A stretch of DNA of 64,000 nt. It comes from Acholeplasmataceae bacterium. GTDB taxonomy: Bacteria > Bacillota_I > Bacilli_A > Acholeplasmatales > Acholeplasmataceae. A program made the position numbers and the translations under genes. The stretch covers positions 1-64,000 of the forward strand of contig JAGYNT010000002.1 in the NCBI GenBank assembly GCA_018399615.1. Reading direction: 5' to 3'. Positions 18,900 through 28,509 of the stretch are shown here, piece after piece. Within the stretch, counting starts at the first letter, position 1. Every line of letters begins with the position of its first letter. Below the pieces are notes generated by a model that did no database searches, was not told where the DNA came from, and saw only the letters and a list, made by a program, of their open reading frames with translations.

Positions 18900-18933
18900 C
18901 TCTATATACGGGATCCGTCCCGTTTTTATTGGT
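18900..18933 (-). promoter_or_regulatory. probable ECF-sigma promoter of the RsgI-like gene
   Basis: ACCAATAAAA (complement of 18924-18933) is followed after 15 nt by TATATAGAG (18900-18908). The same decamer and spacing occur before the sigma gene at 20502-20535. The spacer includes the dyad ACGGGA-CGGA-TCCCGT. Confidence 0.6.
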
Positions 18934-18939
18934 CTTTTC

Positions 18940-19977
18940 TCACATTTTACCCTTTGATCGTGCTTTTTCGAAGTGATAGACGTCTTCTCCCCGGGGCTTG
19001 ATCCGATAATCATAGATCCATGTTCCCGTTTGCATCGACTCCTCGAGGCGGATATCGATCCGTCCCGTTTCGTTTCGATCATCGATGATCATGGCATAGT
19101 TGACCGCGAGCGTAGGCGTGGCATCGTCATTCCCGCGGTCGAGCGAGAAGCGATACGTGCCACGTTGCGTGCCACTCAGAAACTGCAGAAAGACGTGCGA
19201 CCTCTCGCTTTTTTCAATCGTGAGGCCGAACTTCTCCTTGGTAACGTCACCTTCGAACACGTCGATCGTGTAAAGTCGTTCATCCTCGGTTTCGGTCAAT
19301 GTCGATTCGATCTCGTATCCGTCATCCAAAACGATACGGTAAACGAAGGATTGTTCGTCTTCACCCGTTTCGGTCCGGGCCGAAACGAAATATGCGCCGT
19401 TCGGTGTGGCAAGAAGACCATCGAGCACGATCAGAGAATCGCTTTTATGCAGGAGATCGTAATAGAGATCATAATCCGTCTGTTCGTCAAGAAAGTTCAG
19501 ACTCGAAAAACGCATGTGCTTCTGATAGGATACGGCGGATCCGGCATCCGTCACTTCGAATGTCGGGTCACTCGAGAAAAGGTGCTCCATCAGATGAAAG
19601 TAATCGCCGAGCCCTTCGAGTTCGTCATCGATCAGGTTCGAGTCCGTCACGTCCTCGCTTTGCAGCGAAATCCGATCGGCGAACACGTCGTTCGCCAGAC
19701 TCGCCGACATGACCGAAGACAAAGCGATCGTTTCTTCTTCGAGCACGAGCGCATCCGGTCCGGGAGTCGTCTGAAACAGGACAAAAGCCAGAACGAGCAC
19801 CATGACGGCAAAACTCGTTTTAAGCATCGGTCGAAACCACGACCGACGAAAAACGGGTTTGACCGTTGTTGTTTTCGGCAAGCGACCGACTCGATCGAGT
19901 ATGCTTTTCGATATGTTTGGAACATCGATTTCGTCCGCTTTCTTTTTCAGCAATTCGATGATATCCCTGTTTTTCAT
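18940..19977 (-). CDS. putative membrane-anchored anti-sigma factor
   Basis: The 345-residue protein begins with about 50 cytoplasmic residues, has a single membrane helix (about 52-68, SFAVMVLVLAFVLFQTT), and about 275 extracytoplasmic residues rich in beta-type sequence. This topology, and its ATG overlapping the stop codon of an ECF sigma factor by 4 bp, are the evidence for an anti-sigma role. I do not see a zinc-binding HxxxCxxC motif. The outer domain is not recognisable by eye as a named family. It is probably transcribed with the sigma gene. Confidence 0.6.
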   Translation of the reverse strand: MKNRDIIELLKKKADEIDVPNISKSILDRVGRLPKTTTVKPVFRRSWFRPMLKTSFAVMVLVLAFVLFQTTPGPDALVLEEETIALSSVMSASLANDVFADRISLQSEDVTDSNLIDDELEGLGDYFHLMEHLFSSDPTFEVTDAGSAVSYQKHMRFSSLNFLDEQTDYDLYYDLLHKSDSLIVLDGLLATPNGAYFVSARTETGEDEQSFVYRIVLDDGYEIESTLTETEDERLYTIDVFEGDVTKEKFGLTIEKSERSHVFLQFLSGTQRGTYRFSLDRGNDDATPTLAVNYAMIIDDRNETGRIDIRLEESMQTGTWIYDYRIKPRGEDVYHFEKARSKGKM

Positions 19978-20486
19978 TTGAAGTCGTCACCTACCTTTTC
20001 TCTCAAAACCCGGATGCCCTTCTGATAAAGCCACAGCACCGTGCCGAGCGGCTTGTTCGTGATCCTGGCAATGTCCTTGAACTTCAGATCGTTGATGATC
20101 CGTTGCGTGACGACTTCACGCTCGGCTTCACCAAGCAGCTGCAAGATCTCAAGGACTTCGGGATCGTCATGATCCTCTTCACTCGGGGCCAAGTGAACGA
20201 GTTCGTCCGAAAGGACTTCGTGTTTTCGTTTGTGATACAGATTGATCGAAAGATTTCTCGCAATGGTCAGAAGATAGGACTTGACGTTTTTATCGGTGTC
20301 GACCAGATCGATCTTCTGAAGAAACGTCATATAGGTCTCCTGCATGATATCCTCGGTGAGATTGGGGTCGATCAGAATATTGAGGATGGTGAAATAGACG
20401 CTTTTTTTCGTTTCCGCATAAAAAGCATCGAAAGACCGGTAATCCTTATCCTTGAATTGCGAAATGATGTCTTTCAAATCGTCCAT
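19974..20486 (-). CDS. ECF-type RNA polymerase sigma factor
   Basis: The start is ATG 20486 after AGGGG, giving 170 residues. Sigma region 2 is visible at residues about 20-85, with TEDIMQETYMTFLQK and KSYLLTIARNL (2.4, promoter -10 contact). Region 4 follows (about 115-165), with a helix-turn-helix FKDIARITNKPLGTVLWLYQKG. It is short, without regions 1 and 3, as expected of ECF factors. It is co-transcribed with the putative anti-sigma gene and is preceded by a promoter motif shared with the RsgI-like gene, which suggests self-activation. Confidence 0.88.
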   Translation of the reverse strand: MDDLKDIISQFKDKDYRSFDAFYAETKKSVYFTILNILIDPNLTEDIMQETYMTFLQKIDLVDTDKNVKSYLLTIARNLSINLYHKRKHEVLSDELVHLAPSEEDHDDPEVLEILQLLGEAEREVVTQRIINDLKFKDIARITNKPLGTVLWLYQKGIRVLREKVGDDFK

Positions 20487-20501
20487 AGATACCCCTATCC
20501 A

Positions 20502-20535
20502 CCTATAATACACGCGGACGTGTCGTTTTATTGGT
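20502..20535 (-). promoter_or_regulatory. probable autoregulated ECF-sigma promoter of the sigma gene
   Basis: ACCAATAAAA (complement of 20526-20535), then 15 nt, then TATTATAGG (20502-20510). The spacer holds the dyad ACACG-TCCG-CGTGT. It is identical in decamer and spacing to the element at 18900-18933. Confidence 0.6.
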
Positions 20536-20540
20536 ATTTT

Positions 20541-20577
20541 TCAAAAGAAAAGAAGCGCCAAGCGTTTGCTTGGCGCC
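20541..20577 (-). terminator. terminator of leuS
   Basis: A perfect 9-bp stem, GCGCCAAGC with GCTTGGCGC (20555-20576, loop 4), is followed on the minus strand by a T-rich run. Confidence 0.85.
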
Positions 20578-20582
20578 ATGAA

Positions 20583-22997
20583 TCATCCTTTGACAACGAT
20601 GTTGATGAGTTTGTCCTTGATCACGATGACCTTGTGAACGGTCTTGCCTTCAAGATGACGCTTGACGTTCTCATTGTCACGCGCGATCGTCTCGAGCTCG
20701 TTTCGGTCAAGCCCGGTTCTGGTCTGGAACTTGCCGCGGACTTTTCCATTGATCTGAACGACCATTTCGACTTCGTCGCTGACGAGATATGTTTCATCAT
20801 AGGACGGCCATTCGGAATAGAGGAGCTCTTCGTTCTGACTCAAGTACCGTTGATTGAGTTCTTCCGTGATATGCGGACAGACCGGATTGAGCATTTTCAA
20901 GAAGTCTCGAGCCTGTTTTTTACCGATCTTTTTCTGCTTGTAGACGTCATTGACGAAAATCATCATCTGGCTGATCGCCGTATTGAACGCCAGCTTCTCG
21001 AAATCCTCGGTCACCTTTTTGACCGTCTGGTGGTAGCTCGTCATGAGTGCTTCGACATCCTTGTTCTCGATCGGAAATTCGAACATGCGCCAGACACGAT
21101 CCAAGAACTTCTTCGAACCGTTGAGACTTTCGGTCGACCACGGTTTTTCGCTCTCCAAAGGACCCATGAACATTTCATAGAGTCTCAGGGCGTCCGCCCC
21201 ATGGGATTTGAAGACGTCATCGGGATTGACGACGTTTCCGCGTGATTTGCTCATCTTGCTGTGGTCGGAACCGAGAATCATGCCCTGATTGAACAGTTTG
21301 GTAAACGGTTCTTCAACGGAGACGAGTCCGATGTCATAAAGAAATTTCGTCCAGAACCTGGCATAAAGCAAGTGACCCACCGCGTGTTCGGTCCCGCCGA
21401 TGTAGAGATCGACCGGCAGCCAGGCATCGAGTTCCTTTTTCGCATCAGGACTGTCAAGAGGTATGAGCTCGAGCTTGTTCTTGAGGATATAGGCGATGAA
21501 ATACCAGGAACTTCCGGCAAGCTGCGGCATCGTATTCGTCTCCCGACGTCCCTTGATTCCCTTGTAGTCGACATGGAGCCAATCGTGGGCATTGGCGAGC
21601 GGGCTCTCGCCCGTTCCGCTCGGACGCATGTTCTTCAGCTTGGGAAGTTCGAGCGGAAGATCCTCATCGTCGAGCGTATGGATGCCTCCCTGTTCGTCGA
21701 AAACGATCGGAAAGGGTTCGCCCCAGTACCGTTGTCTTGAAAACACCCAGTCCCTGATCTTGTATGTGCTATGCCGGTATCCCTGCCCGGTCTTTTCCAG
21801 GTAATCGTTGATCTTCCGTTTGGCTTCCTCGTTCATGAGGCCGTCGATGATTCCGCTGTTGTAATGGATGCCGTCCCCGACAAAGGCTTTTTCGCCTTCG
21901 CCCTTGACGACTTCGATGATATCGAGTCCGTGTTTCTGGGCGAACTCGAAGTCTCTCTCGTCGTGAGCGGGAACGGCCATGACGGCACCGGTCCCGTAAT
22001 GGGGCAGGACGTAATCGGCGACCCAGATCGGAACTTTCCTGTGGTTCAAAGGATTGATGGCGTAAGCACCGGTAAAGACGCCGGTCTTCGATTTGTCGAC
22101 CGTACGATCCATATCGGATTTCTGTTTCGTCTTTTCGATATACGACTTGACCTCGTCGAGTTCGTCTTCCGAGGTGATATCGAGCACGAGCGGATGCTCG
22201 GGGGCGAGCACGCAATAGGTCGCACCGTAGATCGTATCGGGCCGTGTCGTAAAGACTTCGAACGATTCGTTCGACTCATCGACCTCGAACGTCATCATCG
22301 TACCGACGCTCTTGCCGATCCAGTTTCTCTGCATCTCTTTGAGATGCTCGGGCCAGTCGAGTTTCTCGAGATCCTCCAGAAGACGGTCGGCATAGGCCGT
22401 GATGCGAAGCACCCATTGACGCATCGCCTTTTTGACGACCGGATAATGACCTCTTTCGGACACCATCTTGCCATCGACGAGTTCGATCTCGTCATTGGCG
22501 AGAACCGTGCCGAGTCCTTCACACCAGTTTACTTCGATATCCTTGAGCACGGCCAGTCCGTGTTCATGGAGTTTCTTGAAAATCCATTGTGTCCACTTGA
22601 AATAACCGGGGTCCGCGGTTGCGATCTCACGATCCCAATCGATGCCTTTGCCCGATTCGATGATCTGACGCTTGAAGTTTTCGATGTTCTGATAGGTAAA
22701 ACTGCGGGGATCTTTCCCGGTCGAAAGCGCGTATTGTTCGGCTGGCAGACCGAAAGCGTCCCACCCCATCGGATGAAGGACGTTGAACCCCTGCATGCGC
22801 TTGAAGCGACTGACGATGTCGGTCGCCGTATACCCTTCGATATGACCGACATGAAGGCCATGCGCACTCGGATAGGGGAACATGTCGAGCACGTAATATT
22901 TCTCCTTGAGTTGCCCTTTTTGTGTCTTGAAGAGCTTGTTTTCGTACCAGTGCGTCTGCCATTTCTTTTCAATGGTCGTGTAGTCGTAATATTCCAT
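20583..22997 (-). CDS. leuS: leucine--tRNA ligase
   Basis: The start at 22997 ([13 protein letters not shown]) is preferred because GAGGG lies 6 nt upstream; the ATG two codons earlier has no spacing. At 804 residues it is a normal bacterial LeuRS. The class I HIGH motif is HVGH within [15 protein letters not shown] (about 38-52), the CP1 editing domain follows (about 220-420), and [14 protein letters not shown] (about 575-588) is the KMSKS loop. An anticodon-binding domain and a C-terminal extension complete it. It charges tRNA-Leu and removes misacylated products. Confidence 0.97.
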   Translation of the reverse strand: MEYYDYTTIEKKWQTHWYENKLFKTQKGQLKEKYYVLDMFPYPSAHGLHVGHIEGYTATDIVSRFKRMQGFNVLHPMGWDAFGLPAEQYALSTGKDPRSFTYQNIENFKRQIIESGKGIDWDREIATADPGYFKWTQWIFKKLHEHGLAVLKDIEVNWCEGLGTVLANDEIELVDGKMVSERGHYPVVKKAMRQWVLRITAYADRLLEDLEKLDWPEHLKEMQRNWIGKSVGTMMTFEVDESNESFEVFTTRPDTIYGATYCVLAPEHPLVLDITSEDELDEVKSYIEKTKQKSDMDRTVDKSKTGVFTGAYAINPLNHRKVPIWVADYVLPHYGTGAVMAVPAHDERDFEFAQKHGLDIIEVVKGEGEKAFVGDGIHYNSGIIDGLMNEEAKRKINDYLEKTGQGYRHSTYKIRDWVFSRQRYWGEPFPIVFDEQGGIHTLDDEDLPLELPKLKNMRPSGTGESPLANAHDWLHVDYKGIKGRRETNTMPQLAGSSWYFIAYILKNKLELIPLDSPDAKKELDAWLPVDLYIGGTEHAVGHLLYARFWTKFLYDIGLVSVEEPFTKLFNQGMILGSDHSKMSKSRGNVVNPDDVFKSHGADALRLYEMFMGPLESEKPWSTESLNGSKKFLDRVWRMFEFPIENKDVEALMTSYHQTVKKVTEDFEKLAFNTAISQMMIFVNDVYKQKKIGKKQARDFLKMLNPVCPHITEELNQRYLSQNEELLYSEWPSYDETYLVSDEVEMVVQINGKVRGKFQTRTGLDRNELETIARDNENVKRHLEGKTVHKVIVIKDKLINIVVKG

Positions 22998-23026
22998 TGC
23001 CATCCCTCACTTTTGAAATCCCTTTA

Positions 23027-23055
23027 ATTATAGACGATAAGTCGGATAATATCAA
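23027..23055 (-). promoter_or_regulatory. promoter of leuS
   Basis: -35 TTGATA (23050-23055), 17-bp spacer, perfect -10 TATAAT (23027-23032) on the minus strand. No T-box is present in the short leader. Confidence 0.75.
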
Positions 23056-23087
23056 GGGAGAATCCATGGGAAGACACAAACATTCCC

Positions 23088-23116
23088 CAAATAAAAAGAA
23101 GAGACGCGCTCTTCTT
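23088..23116 (-). terminator. terminator of acpP
   Basis: An 8-bp stem, AAGAAGAG with CTCTTCTT (23096-23116, loop 5), is followed by a T-run on the minus strand. Confidence 0.75.
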
Positions 23117-23131
23117 TTCGGATAAACTCTT

Positions 23132-23359
23132 TTACTGGTGTTGTTCGACGTACTTGCAAAGGTCGCCGACCGTTTTGACGCTTTGTGCTTCTTCGTCGCT
23201 GACTTCGATATCGAAGGCCGTTTCGATTTCCATGATGAGTTCGACGGCGTCGATCGAATCGGCACCCAGATCTTCCGCGAGACGCGCTTCTTTCGTAACT
23301 TTGTCTTCGGCCACGCTGAGTTGCTTGACGATCAAATCCTTGATTGTTTCGAATACCAT
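23132..23359 (-). CDS. acpP: acyl carrier protein
   Basis: The 75-residue acidic protein has the phosphopantetheine site GADSIDAVEL with Ser35. It is a normal-length ACP that carries growing acyl chains in fatty acid synthesis. It is transcribed alone, between its own promoter and a terminator; no other fatty acid synthesis genes are adjacent, though fakA lies at the other end of the window's first block. Confidence 0.95.
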   Translation of the reverse strand: MVFETIKDLIVKQLSVAEDKVTKEARLAEDLGADSIDAVELIMEIETAFDIEVSDEEAQSVKTVGDLCKYVEQHQ

Positions 23360-23389
23360 GTCTCTCTTCCTCCTTTTTGTAACGAGATT

Positions 23390-23418
23390 AGTATACGTTA
23401 TAATTCATCGTTTGTCAA
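23390..23418 (-). promoter_or_regulatory. promoter of acpP
   Basis: Consensus -35 TTGACA (23413-23418), 17-bp spacer and -10 TATACT (23390-23395) on the minus strand. The -35 is formed by the last sense codons of malQ. Confidence 0.75.
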
Positions 23419-24916
23419 TCGAATCGTGACGCTCTCGTTCTCTGAGCTGCAAAGGATCTCGTCCGTAGAGTTCCGTGAAACGACGGATCTTCTCTTTGAG
23501 CCCACCTGTGAAATCGAAGTCGGTCATACGCCAGCGCCAGTTGTTTCCAAGCGTCGACGGGTGATTCATCCGACCTTCCTCACCGAGGTTCAGGTAATCC
23601 TGCATCGGAATGATCGCCGTATCGGAAACACTCGACAATGTCGCCTTGATCAGGCTGTCGACCGGATTCTTTCCGGTATGATTGATGTAGTCCAGACAGT
23701 ATTCAAGGTCTTGTTCCGGCAAGTGTTCGAACCACGTCCTGGACGTCTCATTGTCGTGCGTCCCCGTGTAGACGACCGTGTTGCGCGTATAACGATGGGG
23801 GAGGTAGTCGCTTTCTTCGCGTGCGTCGAAAGCGAATTGAAGCAGTTTCATACCGGGAAATCCGGCCTGTTCCCGTAATCGTCTGACCTCTTCGGTAACG
23901 ACTCCCAAGTCTTCGGCGATGATGCTGACATCACCGAGTTCCTTTTTGATGGCTTTGAACAGTTCGATTCCGGGGCCCTTGTGCCAGGCACCGTCCTTGG
24001 CGGTTTTCGCACCGTATTCGATGGAAAAATAGTTCTGAAAGCCGATGAAGTGATCGATGCGAACACAATCAAGAAAGTTCGATCGCCGAACGAACACGTT
24101 CGACCCACCATTTTATAGCCCTGTTTTCCATGAGGTCCACAGTCATAGAGCGGGTTCCACGAAGACCCCTGACCGTCATCGGAGAAACTGTCGGGTGGAA
24201 CACCTGCAATATGGATCGGTATGCGTTGTCGTCGAGATCGAAAGGGAAGGATTCGCCCAGACATCACTGCTGTCATAGGAAACGTAGATCGGCATATCCC
24301 CGATAATATAGATTCCATGCTCGTTGGCATAGTTTTCAAAACATACCACTGCATGGCTGCGACATACTGCACGAACCGATGAAATCAGGTCTCTGCAAAG
24401 TTTATCGCGTGCTTCATCGAGCGCGCTTTCTTCCCGCATCCGCAACGGCTTTTCCCAGGATATCCACGAGTCACCGTTCCGTTCGATCTTGAGTGCCATG
24501 AACAGACAGTAATCGTCGAGCCAGAAACGATTCGCCTCACAGAAGCGATGATAGGACGCATCACTTGGATCAAAGCGTTCAAAAGCTTTCCGAAGGACGA
24601 TGAAACGTTCTTCGTAGAGCTTCCCGTAATCGACGTATCGGTCGGTCGAGTGAGATGAACGTATGTCACTTCGTTCGAGCAATCCGTCTTGAACCAGAAA
24701 ATCGAGATCGATGAAATAGGGGTTGTAGGCGAAAGCGGAAAACGTCTGGTAGGGTGAATCGCCGTAGGACGTCGGTCCGATCGGCAGGATCTGCCAGTAC
24801 GTCTGTTTCGTTTCGATCAGAAAATCGACGAATTCATAGGCCTTTTTCCCGAACGTGCCGATCCCGTAGGGACTCGGCAGACTCGATATGTGCAACAATA
24901 TGCCGCTTCTTCTCAT
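23405..24916 (-). pseudogene. malQ: 4-alpha-glucanotransferase (amylomaltase), frame broken in the middle
   Basis: The total length (1512 bp, about 503 codons) is normal for MalQ (GH77). The N-terminal 246 codons (from 24916, MRRSGILLHISSLPSPYG) and the C-terminal part (from about 24060, DCVRIDHFIGFQNY) are in good frames. Between about 24060 and 24250 conserved blocks appear in other frames: IPIHIAGVPPDSFSDDGQ, NPLYD, and GYKMVGRT in place of the usual GY.WW..R. Several indels are needed. The C-terminal frame shows the family blocks IRIDHF-type, IIAEDLG (catalytic acid), GMKLLQFAF and YTGTHDNET. MalQ transfers maltodextrin units, releasing glucose and longer chains for phosphorylase. It overlaps the upstream alpha-glucosidase by 4 bp. 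Confidence 0.88.
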
Positions 24917-26589
24917 TTCAATTCCTCCACTCTCAATGCGATTGCCCCATGGGGTTCGAGGCGGACGACATCGTCCGATACATGCGCACCGTGTGCGATC
25001 ATGGTCCTGATGATTCGGTACTTCGACAGGTCGAAGATGATTTGCTCATCTTCAAACGAACAGAGAACGAGCATGCTTTTCTCTTCGTAGGTTCTTCTGT
25101 AGCCATAGATCTTCTCTTCGGTGGGTACCGGTTCATAGTCCCCGTAGATGACGAGGTCGCGATCGGGTCCCGCTTTACGCAAAGCGATCAGATCCTTGTA
25201 ATGGTTCAGAAGCGAATCGGGATCGTTTTGTTGAACAAAGACGTTCACCGTTTCGTAGTTCGGATTGACGGGAATCCAGGGCGGGTGCGTCGAGAATCCG
25301 GCATAAGGACTTGCGTCCCACTGCATCGGCGTACGCGCGTGATCTCTCGACATCGGACCGATTTGTTCCATGATCTCCCGCTCGCTCATGTCCGTATCGT
25401 TTTCGAGCTCCCGATAGCGGTTAATCGTGGCGATATCGCGAATCTCTTCCCGCTGACGAAACGGATAGTTCGTCATGCCGATTTCCTCACCCTGATAGAT
25501 GAACGGCGTCCCTCTCATCAGATAGAGCGCGGTCGCAAGCGTCTTGGCGGAACGAACGGGATCACGTTTCGATCCGTAATGACTGATCAGCCGCGGTTGG
25601 TCGTGGTTGAGCCAGTTGAGCGGCAACCACCCCTTGTCCAGGAAGGCTTCCTGCCAGCTCGAAAACACCTTTTTCAGACGCGGAAGGTCGATCGTTTCTT
25701 CGTCTCCCTCGGATAGTTTGCACCAGTTGTGGTCGAAATTGAAAACCATGTCGAGTTCGCCCGAGGCGAAGCTCGCATACTTGAGACCGTCGGAAATGCT
25801 CGCTTCCCCTCCGACTTCGCCGATCGCCAGACAGTCATGGGGCTCGAACAGCGTTTCGTTCAGTTCCCGCAAATAGTCGTGGACGCGAGGCTGATTGGAA
25901 AACTTTTTCCAATCGAGAACATAACGGCCTTCGGCCCCTTCCACATCGACCAGCGGAGCGCGGTCGAGATGCGCGACGGCATCGATGCGAAAGCCGTCGA
26001 CGCCCCGGTCGAGCCACCACTTTCCGACGGAAGCCATATCCTTTCGGACACGTGGGTTGTTCCAGTTCAGATCCGGCATCCGGTTCGAGAAGATCTTCAT
26101 GTAATATTGTTTCCTTTTCTCGTGCCATTGCCAGGAACTGCCCCCGAAAAACGAGCCCCAGTTGGTCGGTTCGACGCGCTTCCCGTTCTTGATTTTTCCG
26201 TCATGCCAGATATAATAGTCCCGGTAAGGGTTATCTCTGTTTTCGGCCGATTCGATGAACCAGCGGTGCTCATCGGACGTGTGATTCAAGACGAAATCAA
26301 GGATGACTTTCATGCCGAGTCCGTGCGCTCGCGCGAGCAGACGATCGAAGTCCTCCAACGTCCCGTACTCTTCTGCCACGGCAAAAAAGTCCCGTACGTC
26401 ATAGCCCTCGTCTTCCATCGGCGAATCGTAAAAGGGACAGATCCAGATCAGATCGACCCCGAGATCGTGTATGTAATCGAGCTTTTCCTCGATGCCTCTG
26501 AGATCGCCGATACCGTCACCGTTCGAATCGTTGAAACTCTTGATGTAGATCTGGTATGCGACGCGTTCCATCCACCACTTTTTTTCCAT
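24913..26589 (-). CDS. malL: cytosolic alpha-glucosidase, GH13 (MalL/oligo-glucosidase type)
   Basis: The start at 26589 follows AAGGAG; the product is 558 residues and has no signal peptide. GH13 blocks: DFVLNHTSDEH (98-108), GFRIDAVAHL with nucleophile Asp203, AIGEVGG with acid/base Glu258, and NHDQPR with Asp330. The DSNGDGIGDL Ca-type loop lies at 21-30. It hydrolyses short alpha-glucosides. Enzymes acting on alpha-1,6 bonds usually carry Val after the nucleophile Asp; here it is Ala204, which points to maltose/maltodextrin (alpha-1,4) preference. That is an inference. It is the first gene of the malL-malQ pair and is divergent from the neopullulanase, with a LacI/CcpA-type operator between. 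Confidence 0.9.
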   Translation of the reverse strand: MEKKWWMERVAYQIYIKSFNDSNGDGIGDLRGIEEKLDYIHDLGVDLIWICPFYDSPMEDEGYDVRDFFAVAEEYGTLEDFDRLLARAHGLGMKVILDFVLNHTSDEHRWFIESAENRDNPYRDYYIWHDGKIKNGKRVEPTNWGSFFGGSSWQWHEKRKQYYMKIFSNRMPDLNWNNPRVRKDMASVGKWWLDRGVDGFRIDAVAHLDRAPLVDVEGAEGRYVLDWKKFSNQPRVHDYLRELNETLFEPHDCLAIGEVGGEASISDGLKYASFASGELDMVFNFDHNWCKLSEGDEETIDLPRLKKVFSSWQEAFLDKGWLPLNWLNHDQPRLISHYGSKRDPVRSAKTLATALYLMRGTPFIYQGEEIGMTNYPFRQREEIRDIATINRYRELENDTDMSEREIMEQIGPMSRDHARTPMQWDASPYAGFSTHPPWIPVNPNYETVNVFVQQNDPDSLLNHYKDLIALRKAGPDRDLVIYGDYEPVPTEEKIYGYRRTYEEKSMLVLCSFEDEQIIFDLSKYRIIRTMIAHGAHVSDDVVRLEPHGAIALRVEELK

Positions 26590-26615
26590 GTGATGCTCCT
26601 TGTTCTGATACACTC

Positions 26616-26691
26616 ATTGTATCATATGCTTTTCGTTCTTATCATCATGTTAGCGGTTTCATATTTTGAAATCATGGCCTTATGATATAAT
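26616..26691. promoter_or_regulatory. divergent promoter region with LacI/CcpA-type operator (malL / neopullulanase)
   Basis: TGTTAGCGGTTTCA (26648-26661) matches the consensus TGWNANCGNTNWCA at all informative positions on both strands. It lies just upstream of the malL promoter (minus -10 TACAAT 26616-26621, weak -35 TGATAA 26639-26644) and of the neopullulanase -10 TATAAT (plus, 26686-26691), which has no good -35. It is a candidate site for the LacI-type regulator encoded at 28506 or for CcpA. Confidence 0.6.
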
Positions 26692-26709
26692 TGTCGTGGT
26701 GGTGATGAT

Positions 26710-28509
26710 ATGAATGAACAAGCCTTGTGGCACCAGGCAAAATCCGCGTACTCCTACGCCTACGACGACCACACCCTCCATATCCTTTTGCAGACGGCTT
26801 CCGGTGACGCCGATCGCGTATCCCTTGTACACGGGGATCCGTTCGCGTGGAAAGGCGATCACGAGGGAAACCCGATTTGGAACCATGCGGTCGAGAAGAT
26901 GGAAAAGCGTTACGAGACATCCCTTTTCGACGTCTATTTTCTTGAAATCAGACCGTCGGACCTGCGGACGAAATATGCGTTCGTAATCGAAAAGGACGGC
27001 CGTTCCTACGCCTTCGGTTCAAGAAGGCTCAGACCTCTCGAAAAAGCCGATGCGCTCTATGACACGTTCGATCTGAGCGAGTTTTTCAATTTTCCCTACA
27101 TCCACGTCGAGGACTCGCATCAGACCCCTGCCTGGGTCAAGGATACGATCTGGTATCAGATCTTCCCGGATCGCTTCAATCGCGTCGGAAGCGACAACAC
27201 GCGTCCCTGGGGCGAACTGCCGGTACACAACCACCGTCTGTTCGGCGGAAACCTTCAAGGCATCATCGAAAAGCTTCCCTATCTGAAAGATCTCGGGATC
27301 AACGGCATCTATTTCACCCCGATCTTCGAATCGCCTTCCGCGCACAAATACGATACGACCGACTACTTCAAGATCGACCCGCAATTCGGTACGAACGCGG
27401 ATTTCAAAGAACTCGTGTCAAAGGCACACGAAGCGGGCATACGCGTCATGCTCGACGGCGTCTTCAACCATGCCGGGTACGAGCACCCCTATTTCCAGGA
27501 TGTGATCGAGAAAGGTGAAAAGAGTATCTATCACGATTGTTTCCATATCGAGGGTCACCCGATCGTCAACTTCCCCCTCGATGAAAACGGACGCCCGGTC
27601 CGCTACCACAACATCGAACTGAACTTCAGGACATTCGCCTTCACGCCCCACATGCCCAAATGGAATACCGGGCAGCCGCTCGTCCGAAAACATCTCCTCG
27701 AATCCATCGCCTATTGGATTCGCGAATACGACATCGACGGCTGGCGCCTCGACGTATCCAACGAGATCAGTCACGATTTCCTAAGAGAAATCAAAAAGGT
27801 GAGTCGGAAAGAAAAAGCCGACACCTTCATCCTCGGTGAAAACTGGGATTCCTCGCTCCCGTGGCTCATGGGTGATCAGCTCGATTCGGTCATGAACTAC
27901 GACTTGAGCTATCCGCTCTGGAAATACCTCGAACACGCGATCGACCTCACGACGTTTAGAGACATGGTCACGACACACGTCATGATGACACCCAAACACG
28001 TCATAAGAAACATGTTCAACCTCGTCGGAAGCCACGACACGATCCGAATCAAGAGACGTCTTGCCGATGATCAAAGGCGTGTCAGACTCGCCTATCTCTT
28101 CATGTTTCTCTCGGCCGGAGCTCCGAACATCTACTATGGCGACGAAGTCGGCCTTACCGGCGAACACGACCCCGACAACCGTCGGACGATGCCTTGGGAC
28201 GAAGCGGAACACGACCCCGACTTCAACCGGTTCGTCCGACGTCTGATCGAACTCCGAAAAACGAGAAAATGCTTCATGAATCCGGATTTTCATTTCATCG
28301 ACCTCGACATCCTGGCCTTCTTCAAACAGGAAGCGCACGACTCCGTTCTCGTGTTCATGAACAACGGTCCGAAAAAAACGTTTGACATCCCAAAATCTCT
28401 TGTCGGAGCGTATATCGACCTTTTCACCGGCAAAAAGGTTCCGATTCATGATAGAATGACTTTGGAAGCCTATCGGTTTCTCGTACTCGAAAAGGAGGAA
28501 CCCAGATGA
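26710..28509 (+). CDS. neopullulanase/cyclomaltodextrinase, GH13_20
   Basis: The product is 599 residues without a signal peptide. Residues about 1-125 form an N-terminal CBM34-like beta domain, as in maltogenic amylase, neopullulanase and cyclomaltodextrinase. The catalytic barrel then shows IWYQIFPDRF (147-156), DGVFNHAG (249-256), GWRLDVSNE with Asp348, LGENWD with Glu377, and VGSHDT with Asp443. These enzymes degrade cyclodextrins, pullulan and maltodextrins inside the cell, often as dimers through CBM34. The downstream regulator gene overlaps by 4 bp, so enzyme and regulator are made together. Confidence 0.93.
   Translation: MNEQALWHQAKSAYSYAYDDHTLHILLQTASGDADRVSLVHGDPFAWKGDHEGNPIWNHAVEKMEKRYETSLFDVYFLEIRPSDLRTKYAFVIEKDGRSYAFGSRRLRPLEKADALYDTFDLSEFFNFPYIHVEDSHQTPAWVKDTIWYQIFPDRFNRVGSDNTRPWGELPVHNHRLFGGNLQGIIEKLPYLKDLGINGIYFTPIFESPSAHKYDTTDYFKIDPQFGTNADFKELVSKAHEAGIRVMLDGVFNHAGYEHPYFQDVIEKGEKSIYHDCFHIEGHPIVNFPLDENGRPVRYHNIELNFRTFAFTPHMPKWNTGQPLVRKHLLESIAYWIREYDIDGWRLDVSNEISHDFLREIKKVSRKEKADTFILGENWDSSLPWLMGDQLDSVMNYDLSYPLWKYLEHAIDLTTFRDMVTTHVMMTPKHVIRNMFNLVGSHDTIRIKRRLADDQRRVRLAYLFMFLSAGAPNIYYGDEVGLTGEHDPDNRRTMPWDEAEHDPDFNRFVRRLIELRKTRKCFMNPDFHFIDLDILAFFKQEAHDSVLVFMNNGPKKTFDIPKSLVGAYIDLFTGKKVPIHDRMTLEAYRFLVLEKEEPR

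Noticed and set aside
20583-23003. Start of leuS at 23003
   Set aside because: The ribosome binding site GAGGG directly abuts that ATG; the ATG two codons later has proper spacing.
21771-23027. 418-codon plus-strand frame opposite leuS
   Set aside because: A shadow of leuS; the minus-strand synthetase is unambiguous.
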